A DNA stretch of 64,000 nucleotides from Boothiomyces macroporosus (taxonomy: Eukaryota > Chytridiomycota > Chytridiomycetes > Rhizophydiales > Terramycetaceae), in contig JADGKB010000003.1 of NCBI GenBank assembly GCA_027604185.1, positions 186,001 to 250,000 of the forward strand, in the 5' to 3' direction. The notes under the pieces are model-generated. The model worked only from the letters and a program-made list of their open reading frames with translations, made no database searches and had not been told where the DNA came from. Both the position numbers and the translations under genes were made by a program. This document shows, in pieces, positions 45,833-58,208 of the stretch (positions are counted from its first letter, which is position 1; every line of letters begins with the position of its first letter).

Positions 45833-46965
45833 ATGTTATGTAAATTAATATTCAAGAGAAATTTTTCTGTAGCTTCAGACCCTTCATTGATGGAGAAGCT
45901 GCAGGGAGTAATCAACGGCTTCAATGCACCGATTAGATATGCAGTGGCATACGGGTCGGGAGCATATGAACAAAAAGGATACGAGAAAGCTAAAGCCGGC
46001 AAAGTATTTTGCTCCTTAAATTAGGATGTTATGGTCGATTTTATATTTGGAGTTACGCATGCCGAACACTGGCATTCATTGAATTTGAGACAGCATCCGC
46101 ATCACTACTCTGCACTCAAACATTTTAAGGAAGGTACAATCGCACATGTGCAAGAGAAATACGGAGCTAGAATTTATTATAACCCGGATATTATAGTGAA
46201 CGGAGTTGTAATTATTGTATAATCATAGCGTATCAAGTATGGAGTTGTCTCAATGCACCATTTGTTACGCGATTTGGAAGAATGGGAGACGCTATATTTG
46301 GCTGGACGACTACAAAAGCCCGTAAAAATCCTAAGAGATGATGCAAAAGTAAAGCTGGCAACAAAGCAGAATCTTGAAAATGCTGTCCGCGTAGCTTTGT
46401 TGATGCTGCCAGAAAGATTCACAGAAGAGGACTTGTTCTTGAAAATAGCTGGATTATCGTACAGAGGCGATTTCCGTATGCTATTTGGGGAAAATCCTCA
46501 TAAGGTTTACAATATCGTGTATGCTCAGATGGATGCCTTTCATGAAAAGTACGTTGACATTATCACCGAGCTACCAAATGTAAATTATTTGGCCGATGGG
46601 TCTTTGGAGGTTATTTTCGTTAATCTTAGCAGGACATGTCCATAAAACTCAGAGGAAATCTCATTCAGAAACTGCCAAAGAATTTTCAAACATTACTTCA
46701 GCATCACTATTTATGGTCTATTTCTAAAGCTGGCGGTAAGAGTGTAAACAGAGAAGAGCCTTTCTATTCACAAGGCATTGCCGATTCGCCTTATGTGTCC
46801 AACTGCGTCGCAAAAAGTAACTTGAATTCTAATCTAGCTGTTCGCGATATAGTAGGACAACCCGCCATCACTCAAAGTATAAAAGGTATCTTCACTGCCG
46901 GTCTATCGAGAACATTCAAATATTCAATGGAGAAATTTAACAAGAAGCTAGGTGCCCAAAAATAA
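45833..46965 (+). CDS. TAM41: TAM41 (copy 2)
   Basis: Identical copy, including the presequence-like N-terminus and all three introns. Confidence 0.92.
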
Positions 46966-46999
46966 ATTACGTCACGCAAATCTTTTGTATAATTTCATT

Positions 47000-48078
47000 A
47001 TGAATTTAGACTACTACAAGATTCTTAATCTCAAGAGAGACTGTGAAGATGCGGAAATTAAAGCTGCGTACAGGAAGCTCTCATTAAAGGTTGAATTTCA
47101 ACTGACGTAGTTTCATCCAGAGAGAAACAGCGCTCCAGGCACGAAACAGATCTTTATGAACATTGCTGAGGCTTACGATGTACTTTCTAATGGTAGCTTC
47201 TACTAATGCAGTTCAAAGAAAAGCTATTTACGACCAGTACGGAACAAAAGGTTTAAAAAACGGGGTTCCAGAAAGAGAAGGTTACTATCACTAATTCAGA
47301 ATTTGAAGGTAGTATGCAAGGATATGAATTTCATGGCGACCCAGAAAAAGTATTCAATGAATTCTTTGGAACCAAAAATCCATTCGCCGATTTCTTTGTT
47401 GGGCAAGTAGACTCCAGCAATACGGCCACTTTTGGAAAGAAATTTAATGGTTTACACGGGCTTGCTTCCAACAATTCTATTTTTGCTCCTACGCAAGATC
47501 CAACGTTGGAGTTTGATATTAATCTGACTCTGGAAGAGTTATACACTGGGGCTTTAAAGAAGATCAAAATATCGAGAAAAGTACAGCAATACTGATGTAG
47601 TTATTGAATGATGATGGAATGACAACCAGCGTCAAGGAAAAAATATTGACAGTCGAAATCTCGTCTGGATGGAGAGCAGGTACCAAAATCATTTTCCCAA
47701 AGGAGGGAGATCAAGGACCAAACAAGATTCCATCCGATGTTGCATTTATTGTAAAGGAGACCAAACATGACAGATTTACACGAAAAGGAGACGACTTGAT
47801 ATTTGTTGCTGAAATCCCACTCGTCAATGCTTTAATTGGCCACCATGTAGAAGTGCTCACTCTCGATGAGCGTATTTTACGCATCCCTGTCAACGAAACA
47901 ATCAAGTAATCATCTTTAATATAGCTTGGAAACGGTAAAAACAGTCAGAGGCGAGGGAATGCCAAATTCTAAAACTAAAAAGAAGGGCGATTTGATCATA
48001 AAGTTCAAACCAACATTCCCAAAGTCTTTAACCGATCAACAAAAGGCGCTATTGAAAAATACCTTTAATATGAAGTAA
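47000..48078 (+). CDS. DNAJB13: DNAJB13-type protein (copy 2)
   Basis: Second copy with the same HPE variant and introns; no difference seen. Confidence 0.91.
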
Positions 48079-48263
48079 ACTCGATTGAAACTGTTTAATT
48101 TTTAACGTTGTTTTCGCTAATGTTATAACTGCGTTCCCATATCGTAATGAGATGATTCGAATAATCAAAGCCAACATTAATTCAATGTTTAGCAAAAGTC
48201 AATAGCAGACGGCATTTGTTTTGTTTTTAATTTGTAAACAATTAATTTGACACTTGACAGGAG

Positions 48264-49431
48264 ATGGCAAAGAAAGGCAAAAAAGGAGGAAAGAGAGGAA
48301 AGTCTAGGAAGGGAAAGGAAGCGCCTATTCCCGCAAGCAAAGCAAATGAATTCATGACCGCCATAAAGTAATCTTGATTTAATTGCAGAATCGAAGCGTG
48401 CAAACTAAGCATGGCCAACTACAGACACCAGTACATGAAAATGTAACTTTAAGTAATATAGCAAAGAAGAAATGAGGATATCAAAAGAAATATTTACCAA
48501 ACTGGAAGATAAACAGTTCAGGGATATCAAAGATGTGCTAAACGATATTGACGGTGCAGAGACGAAAACAAAAGAAATGGGGAAACTGGATTTAAGAATG
48601 CAAAAAGAGATGGCTTTGCAATTGGAAAACGAATCTAAACAGCAGCAATTAAGAGTGAAAGGTGACTATGTTTAACAAAGACCTTCAAGATGTAATTGAC
48701 AGGTTAGAACGAGAATTAGACACGAAAGCCGATGATTTGAACGGACTAGCAGAATTCAGGACTAAAACCGATCAGCAATTGAATGAAATTCTTCAAGGAT
48801 GGAAGGATAAAAAGGCAGCAGCAGAACGAGACCACGAAGTTGCAATGAATAAGCTAGTAGCGAGGCATGCCACATGTGTGCAAAACAACAATATCAGGGC
48901 CGAAAGGATAATTAACGCAGCAGAAGGAGTAGCCAGTGGAGTAATTTATTTTGACATTAGAAAGAATTGGAAAGAATGCCTGATGCAGCATTAGAGGAAG
49001 AGCGGCTTCATCGAAGACTAAAGGACCAAATATCACTGTTAAAGTCTGACTTGAAGAAGCTTAAAGAAATGGTCTTTCAGTTAGAACAAAAGAACATGGA
49101 GCTGATCAAGTGTAATCTATCGATAGACTATGATTTGAAATACCTTCAGGAACCGGTAGAACAAGACATTGGCGATTCGAATTTATCCCAAGCACTACCA
49201 GGGCTACCTCCTTTGAAAGAAGATTTTGCAAAGAGATATCGAACTGTCAAAGTGAATGTTGCCAACCACGCGGAAACCGCCAAAGAAATCGTGGTCCTAG
49301 AGATGGCAAAGAGGAAAAAGGAAAACGTTGGGTTGATCGGAGACAAAGTACCCCTAAATCCTAGCACCGAGATGGGCCCAACGAGGTTCTACTCTCCACT
49401 AGTAAAGCTAACACCATTAAAACCAAAATAG
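48264..49431 (+). CDS. Coiled-coil protein, possibly axonemal (copy 2)
   Basis: Same exons and product as copy 1; again directly behind DNAJB13. Confidence 0.65.
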
Positions 49432-49504
49432 GATATACGTTTAAATTTATTTAAAAAAGGATATACACTGTCCAACATTTACATTCTATCTAATATACAC
49501 TAGC

Positions 49505-49996
49505 TTAAAATAGCTGGAACAAGTGCTTTAGAATATTTCGTTTTTCACATTTCTGTTCATAGATTTCTTCTTCTTCTTCTTTGTCAAAGACTGACTTGCG
49601 CTCTTGCGCGGATAGCTGCTCGTGGATGGAAAGCATCTGGAATTCGAATCTAGTTTCTCTGAATTGCATTTTGACTTTGTGGGGCACCTGCCATCCTTTT
49701 ATACTTTTTCCTGTTTCCGGTGACACATCGATGCATTTTTCCACTCATTATTCCGAGATTTGTCCGGTCGGGTTTGAGTGATATCCGACGATTGATAAAA
49801 TTGAGCGGAAAAAGACTGCATAAAATTACCAGGAACAGAAAAGAATCATTATCTGTTACTAGAGCATAAATTCTCATGATTTGTGTCAGTGACGCTCATT
49901 CTTGGCATGGAAGCTGCTGGAACTTTGCCATTGTTTTTGTGGAAGAATCTGATTGGTCACAATTTCCCTCATCAAATCCAGGACTAATTGCGCCAT
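49505..49996 (-). CDS. Unrecognised small protein (copy 2)
   Basis: Copy of the tentative gene above, with the same uncertainty about its first exons. Confidence 0.35.
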
Positions 49997-50217
49997 ACAC
50001 CACAAGGCCGATAAACTAAATGTGATGGCGAAATAATGGTGACAACTGATCAGTATAGTATTAGATGGCGAAATAATCTTTAATATTGCGCAAGCAACTT
50101 TTTCTTCCAAAACGCTTGAATTGAAGAATAGTGTAAACTACTGTCGCCGCTCACTTGCGTGTCAAAATACGCTCCATCGAAAGCCTTGTCAACAGTAATT
50201 CAAATGGCAGAGTACTT

Positions 50218-50514
50218 TTATTTAAAATATTCAGCACAGGCTTCTATGGTATCTAAAAAGTGTAATAACTATTTACAACATGCTTTACAGGAAAAAGATT
50301 AGGACGAACTGGCCCTCGCTTGATGTTTTGCTTTCGATTTTTGTAGTATCTTTCCAATACTCGTTCGCGGGCAGCTGCTACTTCTTCGTAAATTTCATCA
50401 ATGCTTCGTTGTTTCATGGTGTTCATTTCGCCTGTTTGCTTTTAGGCACTGAGTGCGAGGAAATCTTTTGCTATTTAACTGCCGCCCCAAGTCACCTGAC
50501 TCGTATTCATGCAT
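50218..50514 (-). CDS. 77-residue, four-exon protein (copy 2)
   Basis: Same structure as the copy above; no difference seen. Confidence 0.55.
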
Positions 50515-50735
50515 AGCAGCCACCCTAGAGCCTTTTTGGTTCCATTCCGTTCCAGCGCATGATCACTGTTTTATGTGATAAGAACAACTTTTTTTAATTT
50601 ATCGGAAATAAGAGACGAGGGTGGTGTGATTCCCGTAATTCCTCTTGTCACCTTTTTATTTCTGGTTACTTGATCCATAAATGGAAGTGCATATGATATT
50701 TTATTCAATATTAATATTTGATTCAGCCCATTGAT

Positions 50736-51341
50736 TCATCGTTCATACGGCCCTTTCCCTCCATACTTGGATATCAAGAATATATCTGTTATCTCAATAC
50801 CCTTGTTTATGGCCTTGCACATATCGTAGATAGTGCAAGCTGCAACTGATACGGCGATAATCGCTTCCATCTCCACACCAGTCTTTCCATCGCACACTGC
50901 TTTGCTTTCCACTAAAACTGAGTGATCTGCTTCATTTAAAGAAAAATTCAATTCTACCTTGGATAGGTTCACTTGATGACAAAACGGTATCAAATTGCTG
51001 GTTTGTTTAGCGGCTTGAATCCCTGCTATTTGTGCTACCGTCAAAACATCTCCCTTTTTCACTTGATTGTCTTTTACTGCATAAAATGCATCCCTCCCTA
51101 GCATAACTTTTCCTTGCGCATGTGCGGTTCTGCTTGTGATTGGCTTTGCGGTGATATCTACCATGGATGCTTTACCGCTCTCGTTTACGTGGGTGAGAGA
51201 ACTGTAGTATCGGCCAAGCATAAAATTCCTATTCGCATTGCGATAATTAAAAAATTGCTTTTCACTTCTGCCTGCTACTTGGTTCCGAAGCGAGTAAACT
51301 GCAGAGCCAGGATTTGCAAATCCACAAAGTGATTTCAACAT
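50736..51341 (-). CDS. Cyclic pyranopterin monophosphate synthase (MoaC / MOCS1B), probably mitochondrial
   Basis: 201 residues in one exon. Residues about 58-201 are the MoaC domain: MVDITAKPITSRTAHAQGKV, KGDVLTVAQIAGIQAAKQTS, LIPFCHQV, GVEMEAIIAVSVAACTIYDM and CKAINKGIEITDIFLISKYG. It converts 3',8-cyclo-GTP to cPMP in the first stage of molybdenum cofactor synthesis. The first 55 residues (MLKSLCGFANPGSAVYSLRN, rich in Arg, Ser and Asn, then YRNANRNFMLGRYYSS) look like a mitochondrial presequence, matching the matrix location of this step. No MoaA partner lies nearby. Its last 47 bp (50736-50782) belong to the duplicated unit; its 5' part is single-copy. Confidence 0.92.
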   Translation of the reverse strand: MLKSLCGFANPGSAVYSLRNQVAGRSEKQFFNYRNANRNFMLGRYYSSLTHVNESGKASMVDITAKPITSRTAHAQGKVMLGRDAFYAVKDNQVKKGDVLTVAQIAGIQAAKQTSNLIPFCHQVNLSKVELNFSLNEADHSVLVESKAVCDGKTGVEMEAIIAVSVAACTIYDMCKAINKGIEITDIFLISKYGGKGPYER

Positions 51342-51464
51342 TTCGCTGAAAAAACAGCAACACCGCTGTACAAGTTATTCAAACGAAAATAACCATCACA
51401 GTGTCTCTAGATGCGGCTGAGGCAACTGTGGAAATAAACCAAATGATATAAATATATTTACAGA

Positions 51465-51677
51465 TTATTTGGGTTTGCTACTTGCTGGTCTGAGCAGTCC
51501 ATGGATCCTGATTCCTTTCGGCTGCTGCGTGCTACTAGAATATTTATAAGAAGGCGATTGCGGTGTGTTTGGAGCCTTGGGCGTGTCCTTTTCGATTACC
51601 GGTTGTGTATTAATAGATAGTTTAGGGAGATTCTTTTTAGCTTTAGTTTCTGGTAATCTAGCTGTAACTTCAGACAT
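51465..51677 (-). CDS. Small disordered protein, hypothetical
   Basis: 70 codons in one exon, ATG at 51677 and stop at 51465. Composition is rich in Pro, Ser, Lys and Thr (KAPNTPQSPSYKYSSSTQQP), so it is probably disordered. It diverges from the TFIIIC gene across 44 bp. No family recognised. It could be real or chance; the divergent compact layout and a clean ATG speak mildly for it. Confidence 0.4.
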   Translation of the reverse strand: MSEVTARLPETKAKKNLPKLSINTQPVIEKDTPKAPNTPQSPSYKYSSSTQQPKGIRIHGLLRPASSKPK

Positions 51678-51721
51678 GGTATATTTCTACAGGGTGGAAA
51701 TTTTTTTGTTTACTTAAAATA

Positions 51722-54625
51722 ATGGATGATCGATTTGTGACAAATTCAAGCCAATGGCAAGTCGATACGGATATCAACTATCATATGGATGATATGACAC
51801 ACGAGTTATCGGGATTTACTGATTTAAATGACCAGGAGGAAGACGATATGCCGTTGGGTATCCAGTAACCAAATTTAATCCAGACATATTATGCAGGACG
51901 CGATGTTGCAGGCTGGCCATATCGAGAACTATAATCAATTATTGTATGAGGATGATGAGGATGATGCGATGATGGAGATTGATGAGCATTTTGGACCAGA
52001 AAATGAGCGATTACTGATGCAGAACGTTGCAAATTACAAACCAGTTAAGCGAAAGCGAAAGGGAAAGAGGGTATATTTATTTTTATACAGAAAGTTCCAA
52101 AGAGCTATGCCAGCCTGTCGGACGAATTGAATGAGATGATGCAGTCAGCAAACCTCAGATATATAATGGGAGATGAAGACCAAGCACTCGAGATTTTGCG
52201 CAAAGTAATTCATGAACGGCCAGATGCGCATGAAGCTTGGCTGTCTTTAGGTGATCGTTAGTTTATGCAGGAATGATTTACAATCGAAGACAAGATTTAA
52301 AGAAAATGGTAGAATGTAATATGCTAGCAGCACATTTATCTCCAAAGAATGGGCACTTGTGGAAAACCTTGGGGTTTACTTCAAAGGAAATGAACAATAT
52401 CGAGCTGGCAATCTATTGCTTCAAAAAAGCAGTAAAGTTTGATTCGTCAGATATTGAATCTCTGTGGGAATTATCAACAATCTACATTGATCAAAAGCAA
52501 AACAATCTTGCACTGGAAGGATTAAACAAAATCCTGTTGATTGATAATGCAAATCCATTTGTCATCAAGGAAATTGCAAAGCTTTACAGGGAAAATGGAG
52601 AGCAAGAAAAAGCTCTTCAATTGTTTGAAAATCTGGAATTTCTCGATCAAAATGTCCCGCTTAGCACTGCGAATAAATTAGATGACGAACTGGATATGGA
52701 CGATGAAGAAGAAGCAGAAGTAATGGGATCTTTGGTAAAAGTCAAGCAGCGGTTTGGGTTTGAAGAGATTAGTATCACGATGGATTTATATATCGATTTA
52801 CAAGAGTATGAAAAGGCACTTCAATGCATGAAAAGAGGTGTTGCCAGACTCCATGGATACAACGTGTTTGATATTGACTATAATTCCGATGAAGAGTATG
52901 AAGAAGGTGGCTATGACGTTCCTTTGGAAATATTGATTAAACTGGGAATCTGCAGGTATTTGCTTGGAGACATTAGAGCAGCAAAGGTAAGGAATGGTCT
53001 AAGTTAGGTTCAATTTGATAAGCTGTTTCATGCAGAGGTTGATCAGTATGCTTTGCTCTCTTTCCATGTTGCCGAGCTGTATATGAATGGGGGGCAGCAT
53101 GAAGAAGCTTTAAAGTACCTTAAACATATTTGCACGGGAATAGACTCTGAATCTCCAGTAGTTTGGGCCAAAATGGCAGAATGTTATGTAGAGCTGGAAG
53201 AGCACAATCTGGCCATTGAAATGTACGAACAAGTCCTTGCATTCAATCCAGATAATGTGGAAATTCAACATGCCATAATTCGTATTTATGAAGATATCGG
53301 GGAAATTGACACGGCAGAGAAGATGCAAAAAAGATGTAACCTGTACTTACTCTAGTTGCCAACGAACTCGAAAAACGGCGCTCTCTCCTCAATAATTATG
53401 TCGCCCCAGTTTATCAAAGCCGTATAGATTACCAACCGTTGTTCAAATACCAAAGCTCGGTTAAAAGAAATGAGCCAAAGAAACCAGAGCTAGAAAACAC
53501 CAACCGAGAAGAAGAAAACAGCTTTTTGATTATGAAACTAAAGCAATTAGGAGTAAATTTAGATACTTCAAGCAAAAGAGTAATCCCGAAATTAAAATCA
53601 GCAAGAATATTTACGAGCATCAAGAAAATTAGTCGATAGATTCCAAAATAATCCAAAGCACTATCTCAGAAAGAACTCTCGAGATACGAACATACTCAGA
53701 GATTATAAAGCTCGATTCCTCACATTTGATGAACAAGCTGATCCGGAGCAAGAACTAAAGATGGACAAGACGTTTGAGGGAATCAGGTATTGTGACTGGT
53801 ATAACTTGCTGGTTGAAGTAATCATCACTAATTTAGCATGTGCGGCTATTAGCAATTGAAGGTAGAGATGAAGAAGCGTTTCAAGCACTAAAAAACACAC
53901 ACAACTCGGATGTATATTTTCCCGACTTTCGCAAAAGATATCAACTCAAACTATTATGTATTGGTAAGTGCTTGCTAATAAGCCATTTCGCTTTATAACA
54001 ATAACACTGAAAGAGCAAGTCAGTATGCCAGATGGTTTTGCCATGAAGGACCCTACATGGCTGATGGAGTACGGCTATATTGTGCAGTAATGTCAGAGTA
54101 ATTTGATTTAATGCCAGATCTCCTCTTTTTGCAATTAGTCCTACCCAGAAATCGCTACACAGGCAACTTTTAAAAATGGCTAATACTGATGAAGATGCTC
54201 ATGCCCACTTTTTCACTCTGATGGGACATATTCATTTATTAGGTAAAAACTACCAAGTCGCTATCCACTATTATCTAAAGGCAAAAAGTATCCTGCCGGA
54301 CGAACCTGTGATTAATTTATGTTTAGCGGTGTCGTTCCTTCACCGGGCTTTCCACAAAGCAGAAAGAAGAAGCGATAACTTGATTAAAGGCTTTACGTTT
54401 GTCACTCAATATAGGAGACTGATGAATAACAGTAGCGAGAGTGACTATAATGTTGCCAGGGCGTTCCATCATGTTGGTCTAATCCATGTCGCTATACCTA
54501 TCTACGAAAGGTGTTTGGATACCGAGTACGGTACAGACGCTGCTTATAATCTCCATTTGATTTACATTGAAAGCGGGAGCTATCTGCTCGCCAAGCAAGT
54601 CTTGAAACAATGCTGCACATTTTAA
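51722..54625 (+). CDS. TFIIIC TPR subunit (tau131 / SFC4 / GTF3C3)
   Basis: 907 residues, ten exons; nine introns of 19-22 nt. An acidic N-terminal region (DLNDQEEDDMPLG, YEDDEDDAMMEIDEHFGPEN) and a basic patch (KRKRKGKRVPKS) precede two arrays of tetratricopeptide repeats: ANLRYIMGDEDQALEILRKV, AHEAWLSLGMIYNRRQDLKK, AELYMNGGQHEEALKYLKHI, VWAKMAECYVELEEHNLAIE, and near the end FTLMGHIHLLGKNYQVAIHY. This acidic-TPR-linker-TPR plan is that of the TFIIIC subunit that bridges A-box DNA and TFIIIB on tRNA and 5S genes. The spliced length is an exact multiple of three. Confidence 0.88.
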
Positions 54626-54656
54626 AACAATTATTATTTTATTAAAACATCTAGTA

Positions 54657-55103
54657 TTAGTTATAATCGCTATCCATAAAACGGTTTCGTTTCTGTTCAG
54701 GGTAATAGTCATTTAATCTTCCAAATGAGTTTTGCTCTGCTCCCCACCTGCGTTTATTCGACTCTTGATGGAAAGGTACAGGTGGAGTTGGCAAGTTCTC
54801 TGGTAAAGTTGGATTGAATATCGGTATATGTGGAACTTGTATTTCATGCTCAAAATTGTTTTTTGTAGTAGTGACTTCTGTATGCTTGCTCTGAATAAAT
54901 GCCATTAGTTCTTGCGCTGATACCGACTGCTTATTTGACTTTTCAATAAATCCCCATACGTCAGACATTGCTTGTTCGTAGCCAGAATTGTATGAGCGTT
55001 TGGACTGATTGAGCGACTCTTTGTACAGAAGTGCGACTGAATTGGCAGCGACTTTAAATGCATTCATCATCTCTGCTTCATTGTTTTTGTGGTCTTTTTC
55101 CAT
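54657..55103 (-). CDS. HAPSTR1 / C16orf72-like stress-response protein
   Basis: 148 residues, one exon. Residues 14-70 (AFKVAANSVALLYKESLNQS, KRSYNSGYEQAMSDVWGFIE, AQELMAFIQSK) correspond to the helical core of C16orf72/HAPSTR1 (an atypical alanine-rich helix, LYKES, a conserved RS and GxxxG-like stretch, DVWxWI, then a LxxFI element). The end, EQKRNRFMDSDYN, mirrors the KRNRM end of the family. In animals HAPSTR1 is a HUWE1 partner that limits stress signalling; function outside animals is little known. It is convergent with TFIIIC (31 bp between stops). Confidence 0.7.
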   Translation of the reverse strand: MEKDHKNNEAEMMNAFKVAANSVALLYKESLNQSKRSYNSGYEQAMSDVWGFIEKSNKQSVSAQELMAFIQSKHTEVTTTKNNFEHEIQVPHIPIFNPTLPENLPTPPVPFHQESNKRRWGAEQNSFGRLNDYYPEQKRNRFMDSDYN

Positions 55104-55679
55104 TTCAAATTGAGAAAGTTTTGAAAATTTTTCAGGCTCTTCTGGAGGGTTCTCACGTGACTTGTATTGAGAGGAGATTGAAGAATGGCCATTCCAAGTC
55201 AGATGACGATCTGTAGATCAACAATTATCTGATAATAAAATAATCAGTGTGGCGAAAGGACAATTAGGGAAATAACACGGTTCTCCAATTCTGCCTGATC
55301 TCGGACATAACAAATTAAATATGGGGCCGTACTAACTCTTGTCCGCTCAGATAGGCTCTCTACTTTCAATTATAGCAATATTCGCTGATGTTAGCGAAGC
55401 AGTTTTTGTCTTGAATAAAGTTCTACTTTAGAGTGAGTATTCATTCCAATAGCCAAGTAGAATTACTGATAACAGCGAGCTCGTGTGCCATTCATTCATA
55501 ACGGTTCTGACACGAGGATAATCTTTATCCATCAAAGTCCAAAATAATTGCAGCTTGTTTATTTCCGCATCGTAAATTGACAAGCAAATCCGTTAGTACT
55601 AATTAATGGCCGTAATCGGCAAAGATTGAATCTTAAATTATCCTGCATTAAGTTGAATTTTTTGGAAAAAAATAAAAAA
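55104..55679. other. 576-bp intergenic region with a possible gene remnant
   Basis: The longest gene-free stretch in the window. On the minus strand around 55430-55660 short open segments read AIILDFDG and, 18 codons further in the same frame after two stops, ELAVISNSTWLLE. The order recalls motif I (DxD) and motif II (SN) of HAD-family phosphatases. No splicing that removes both stops was found, so it may be a decayed gene or coincidence. Nothing else (no tRNA, repeat or long ORF) was seen. Confidence 0.25.
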
Positions 55680-58056
55680 ATGATTATCGCAAATGAATTG
55701 AAGGATTACAATTTTAGTACTATAAATGAAACCAAGGAATTCATTTTGGCAAAGGAAACCAAATATGAGCTAGCGGAAGCTTGTTTGAATGCGTTTATTC
55801 AGGCTGGATGGACCGGACCAAACTTGGAATTCAAAACGTTCGATTACGTTAAAGTAATATATCTATTAATCTTAGAATGCTCCAACAGTAAGCATTAATA
55901 ACCGTAGGACTGGGACAAATTATGGTTGCAGGAATTGACCTATGATGGAGAAGATTGCTATCCTCTGGTACAGGAACCTTTCTTGTTATGGGTAGCGAAG
56001 ATTGTATTTCTGGACAGCGATAGAGTGCCATCTATTTAACCTTAGCATTTACTAAAATACCGTACTGCTTTCATGATTCAAAGAATTCTTGACAACCCGT
56101 CATACACTCTTCAGAAAATTATTTTGGAATCACTGGACAAATGTACTTTAATTTAATGTAGATGTGCCAAAAGAAAATCCTGAATCTAAAGCGAGGTATT
56201 ATTTGGAGCTTGGTGTTGTTCACCACTATTATGGGCAAGACCAAAAGGCGTTCAACTATTTCAAACAAGCACAAGAAGCTTCCGGATTACAATGGGATAT
56301 GACAGGTGTACTTGGAAAGAGAACTAAATTCCAAACTTATGAAACTTCTCAGCTTGTGATTAAAGCTACCAGCAATTTATCAACCAATGACACCTCAAAA
56401 AATACACCAAAGAAGTTGGAGTTGAACGATGACACCTTGCTGGAAAATATTGAATTTACTGATGCGGAAAAAGAAACCGACAAGCTATCTGGAAATTTGA
56501 ATGCGGTTGATCAAACTATTCTATTGGGATTCTGTTTAAATGTCAAGAATACCAATCCAAACGATGGCTTAACTACTGAAGAAATGTTCCCATATGTAAC
56601 TAGAGTGTTAAAGAATCCAAATAACTGGATGATTACTACTATGGCTTTGATTCTGCGTTCAAGATTAGAATCAAACAAATCTAGAACTGTAGAAAGATCA
56701 GTGTTGCAATTGCAAGCTTTGGTTGACCAATGGAAGCACTTGCCTGAAGATGCACCAGTTGAAGAACGTTTGGCTCACTTTTACTCATTGCTATTGCCTT
56801 CAAAATGGGAAATGGAAAAAGAGCTGGGCGAAAGATACGTTTCAATTGGTGTAACTAGATCGGCTTTGGAGATTTTTGAAAGATTGCAATTATGGGAAAA
56901 TGTAATTCATTGCCATCAAATGCTTGAGCAGACAAAGAAGGCCGAAGAATTGATTAGAACTCTGTTGGAGACTAGCAATTCTCCAAAGTTGTGGTGTTTG
57001 CTTGGGGATGTTACCAATGATATAGCCTATTACGAAAAAGCGTGGGAAGTATCAGGTGCTCGATTTGCCAGAGCAATGAGATCATTAGGCTCCTACTATT
57101 TCCGTATAGAAGATGTATTTTGTTTTAATTCTAGTATCAAAAAAGTCTGGAATGCTACCAAAAAGCTGTTTCTTTGAATGCTTTATTCGAATCCTCATGG
57201 TTCGTCCTAGGATGTGCTGCCGTTCGAGTGGAAAACGATGAGGTTGCTGCACAAGCCTTTGCTAGAGTTACCTTTTTGGATTCTGAAAATGCTGAGGCAT
57301 GGAACAACTTGGCATCTGTATACATCAAACAAAAAAAGTTGATCGAAGCATTTAGATGTTTGCGAGAAGCTCTCAAGAGTAAGTTTGACGCTGCAAATAT
57401 TTGGGAAAACTACTTGTTTGTCGCAGTTGATATTGGAGAATTTTCTGAAGCCATTCGAGCTGCAGAGAGGATATTTACCATTCGCATTGAAAGTGAAAAA
57501 TTAAAGAGTAGCGCGGTTGATGCCCCAGTAAGTTATATTAACTATAGGTCATTGATGTTATTGCAACTGCAATTATTCAAGATGTCCCAGACGCGAACGA
57601 ACAGCCTAGCAGCAAGCATGCCTCTAAATTTGCGAGCTTGCTTGAACTAATCACTTCCAAATACTCTAGCTACGAAGTATTTGAAATCTGTGCAAAGTTT
57701 TACAAATACACTGGTCAAATGGACTTGTGGCTCGATTATTCAATCAAAGGCTATCGCCATTTGTTACACGACCCTATTGTAAGTGAAAGCGCTGATGCTT
57801 TCAAGCTTCTTGCACGCGCAGCAATTGAATTATCCAACCGTTACTGCAGTTGCAGAGACTTGAAATTCAAGAATAGAATGGATGAGCAAGTTCCAGTTTG
57901 CGCTGATTGGGCATATCAAGCCAAGATGGTAGTCAAATCAGTAATCAGCAAAACAAAGGTATTTCATACTAATCAAAGGCTACTTATGACGGAACACCAG
58001 AATTCGAAGCTCTTCAAGAGCAGCTTAAACTTGCCGTTGAAAAGTCCAGGGAATAA
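55680..58056 (+). CDS. TTC27 / EMW1 tetratricopeptide-repeat protein
   Basis: 744 residues, eight exons; seven introns of 19-22 nt. Conserved signature of the TTC27/Emw1 family: SKARYYLELGVVHHYYGQ, ERLAHFYSLLLPSKWEMEKE, YVSIGVTRSALEIFERLQLW, CLLGDVTNDIAYYEKAWEVS, SLGSYYFRIEDVYQKSLECY, then TPR units (SSWFVLGCAAVRVENDEVAA, AWNNLASVYIKQKKLIEAFR, ALKSKFDAANIWENYLFVAV). Yeast Emw1 is essential and linked to cell-wall integrity and SCF/protein quality control; the molecular activity is not established. Start at ATG 55680. The intron before 57660 rejoins ASKFASLLELITSKYSS. It is followed by the eL42 gene after 152 bp. Confidence 0.9.
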
Positions 58057-58125
58057 ACCACGTATTTAACTAATCTTTTATCTTACACGGAATGAGCTGG
58101 ATTGTATTTCAGTTGACTTTTCTAC

Positions 58126-58149
58126 TGCGCCACGCAAATTGATTGGCTG
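58126..58149 (+). promoter_or_regulatory. Bipartite ribosomal-protein promoter element before eL42
   Basis: TGCGCCACGCA, five bases, ATTGGCTG, with the near edge 59 bp from the eL42 ATG. Nineteen fixed positions match the inverted element before eS25 exactly, with the same 5-base gap. The spacer bases differ (AATTG here, CTGTA there), which argues that the two blocks, not the whole stretch, are conserved. Confidence 0.7.
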
Positions 58150-58208
58150 TAAAAAAATTCCGACAATTGACAAGTAAAAAAAATGAAGAAACTTCTTTAC
58201 GTTTAAGA

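Noticed and set aside
51114..51332. Plus-strand ORF of 72 codons opposite moaC
   Set aside because: Overlaps the well-supported MoaC coding sequence fully and shows no family features.
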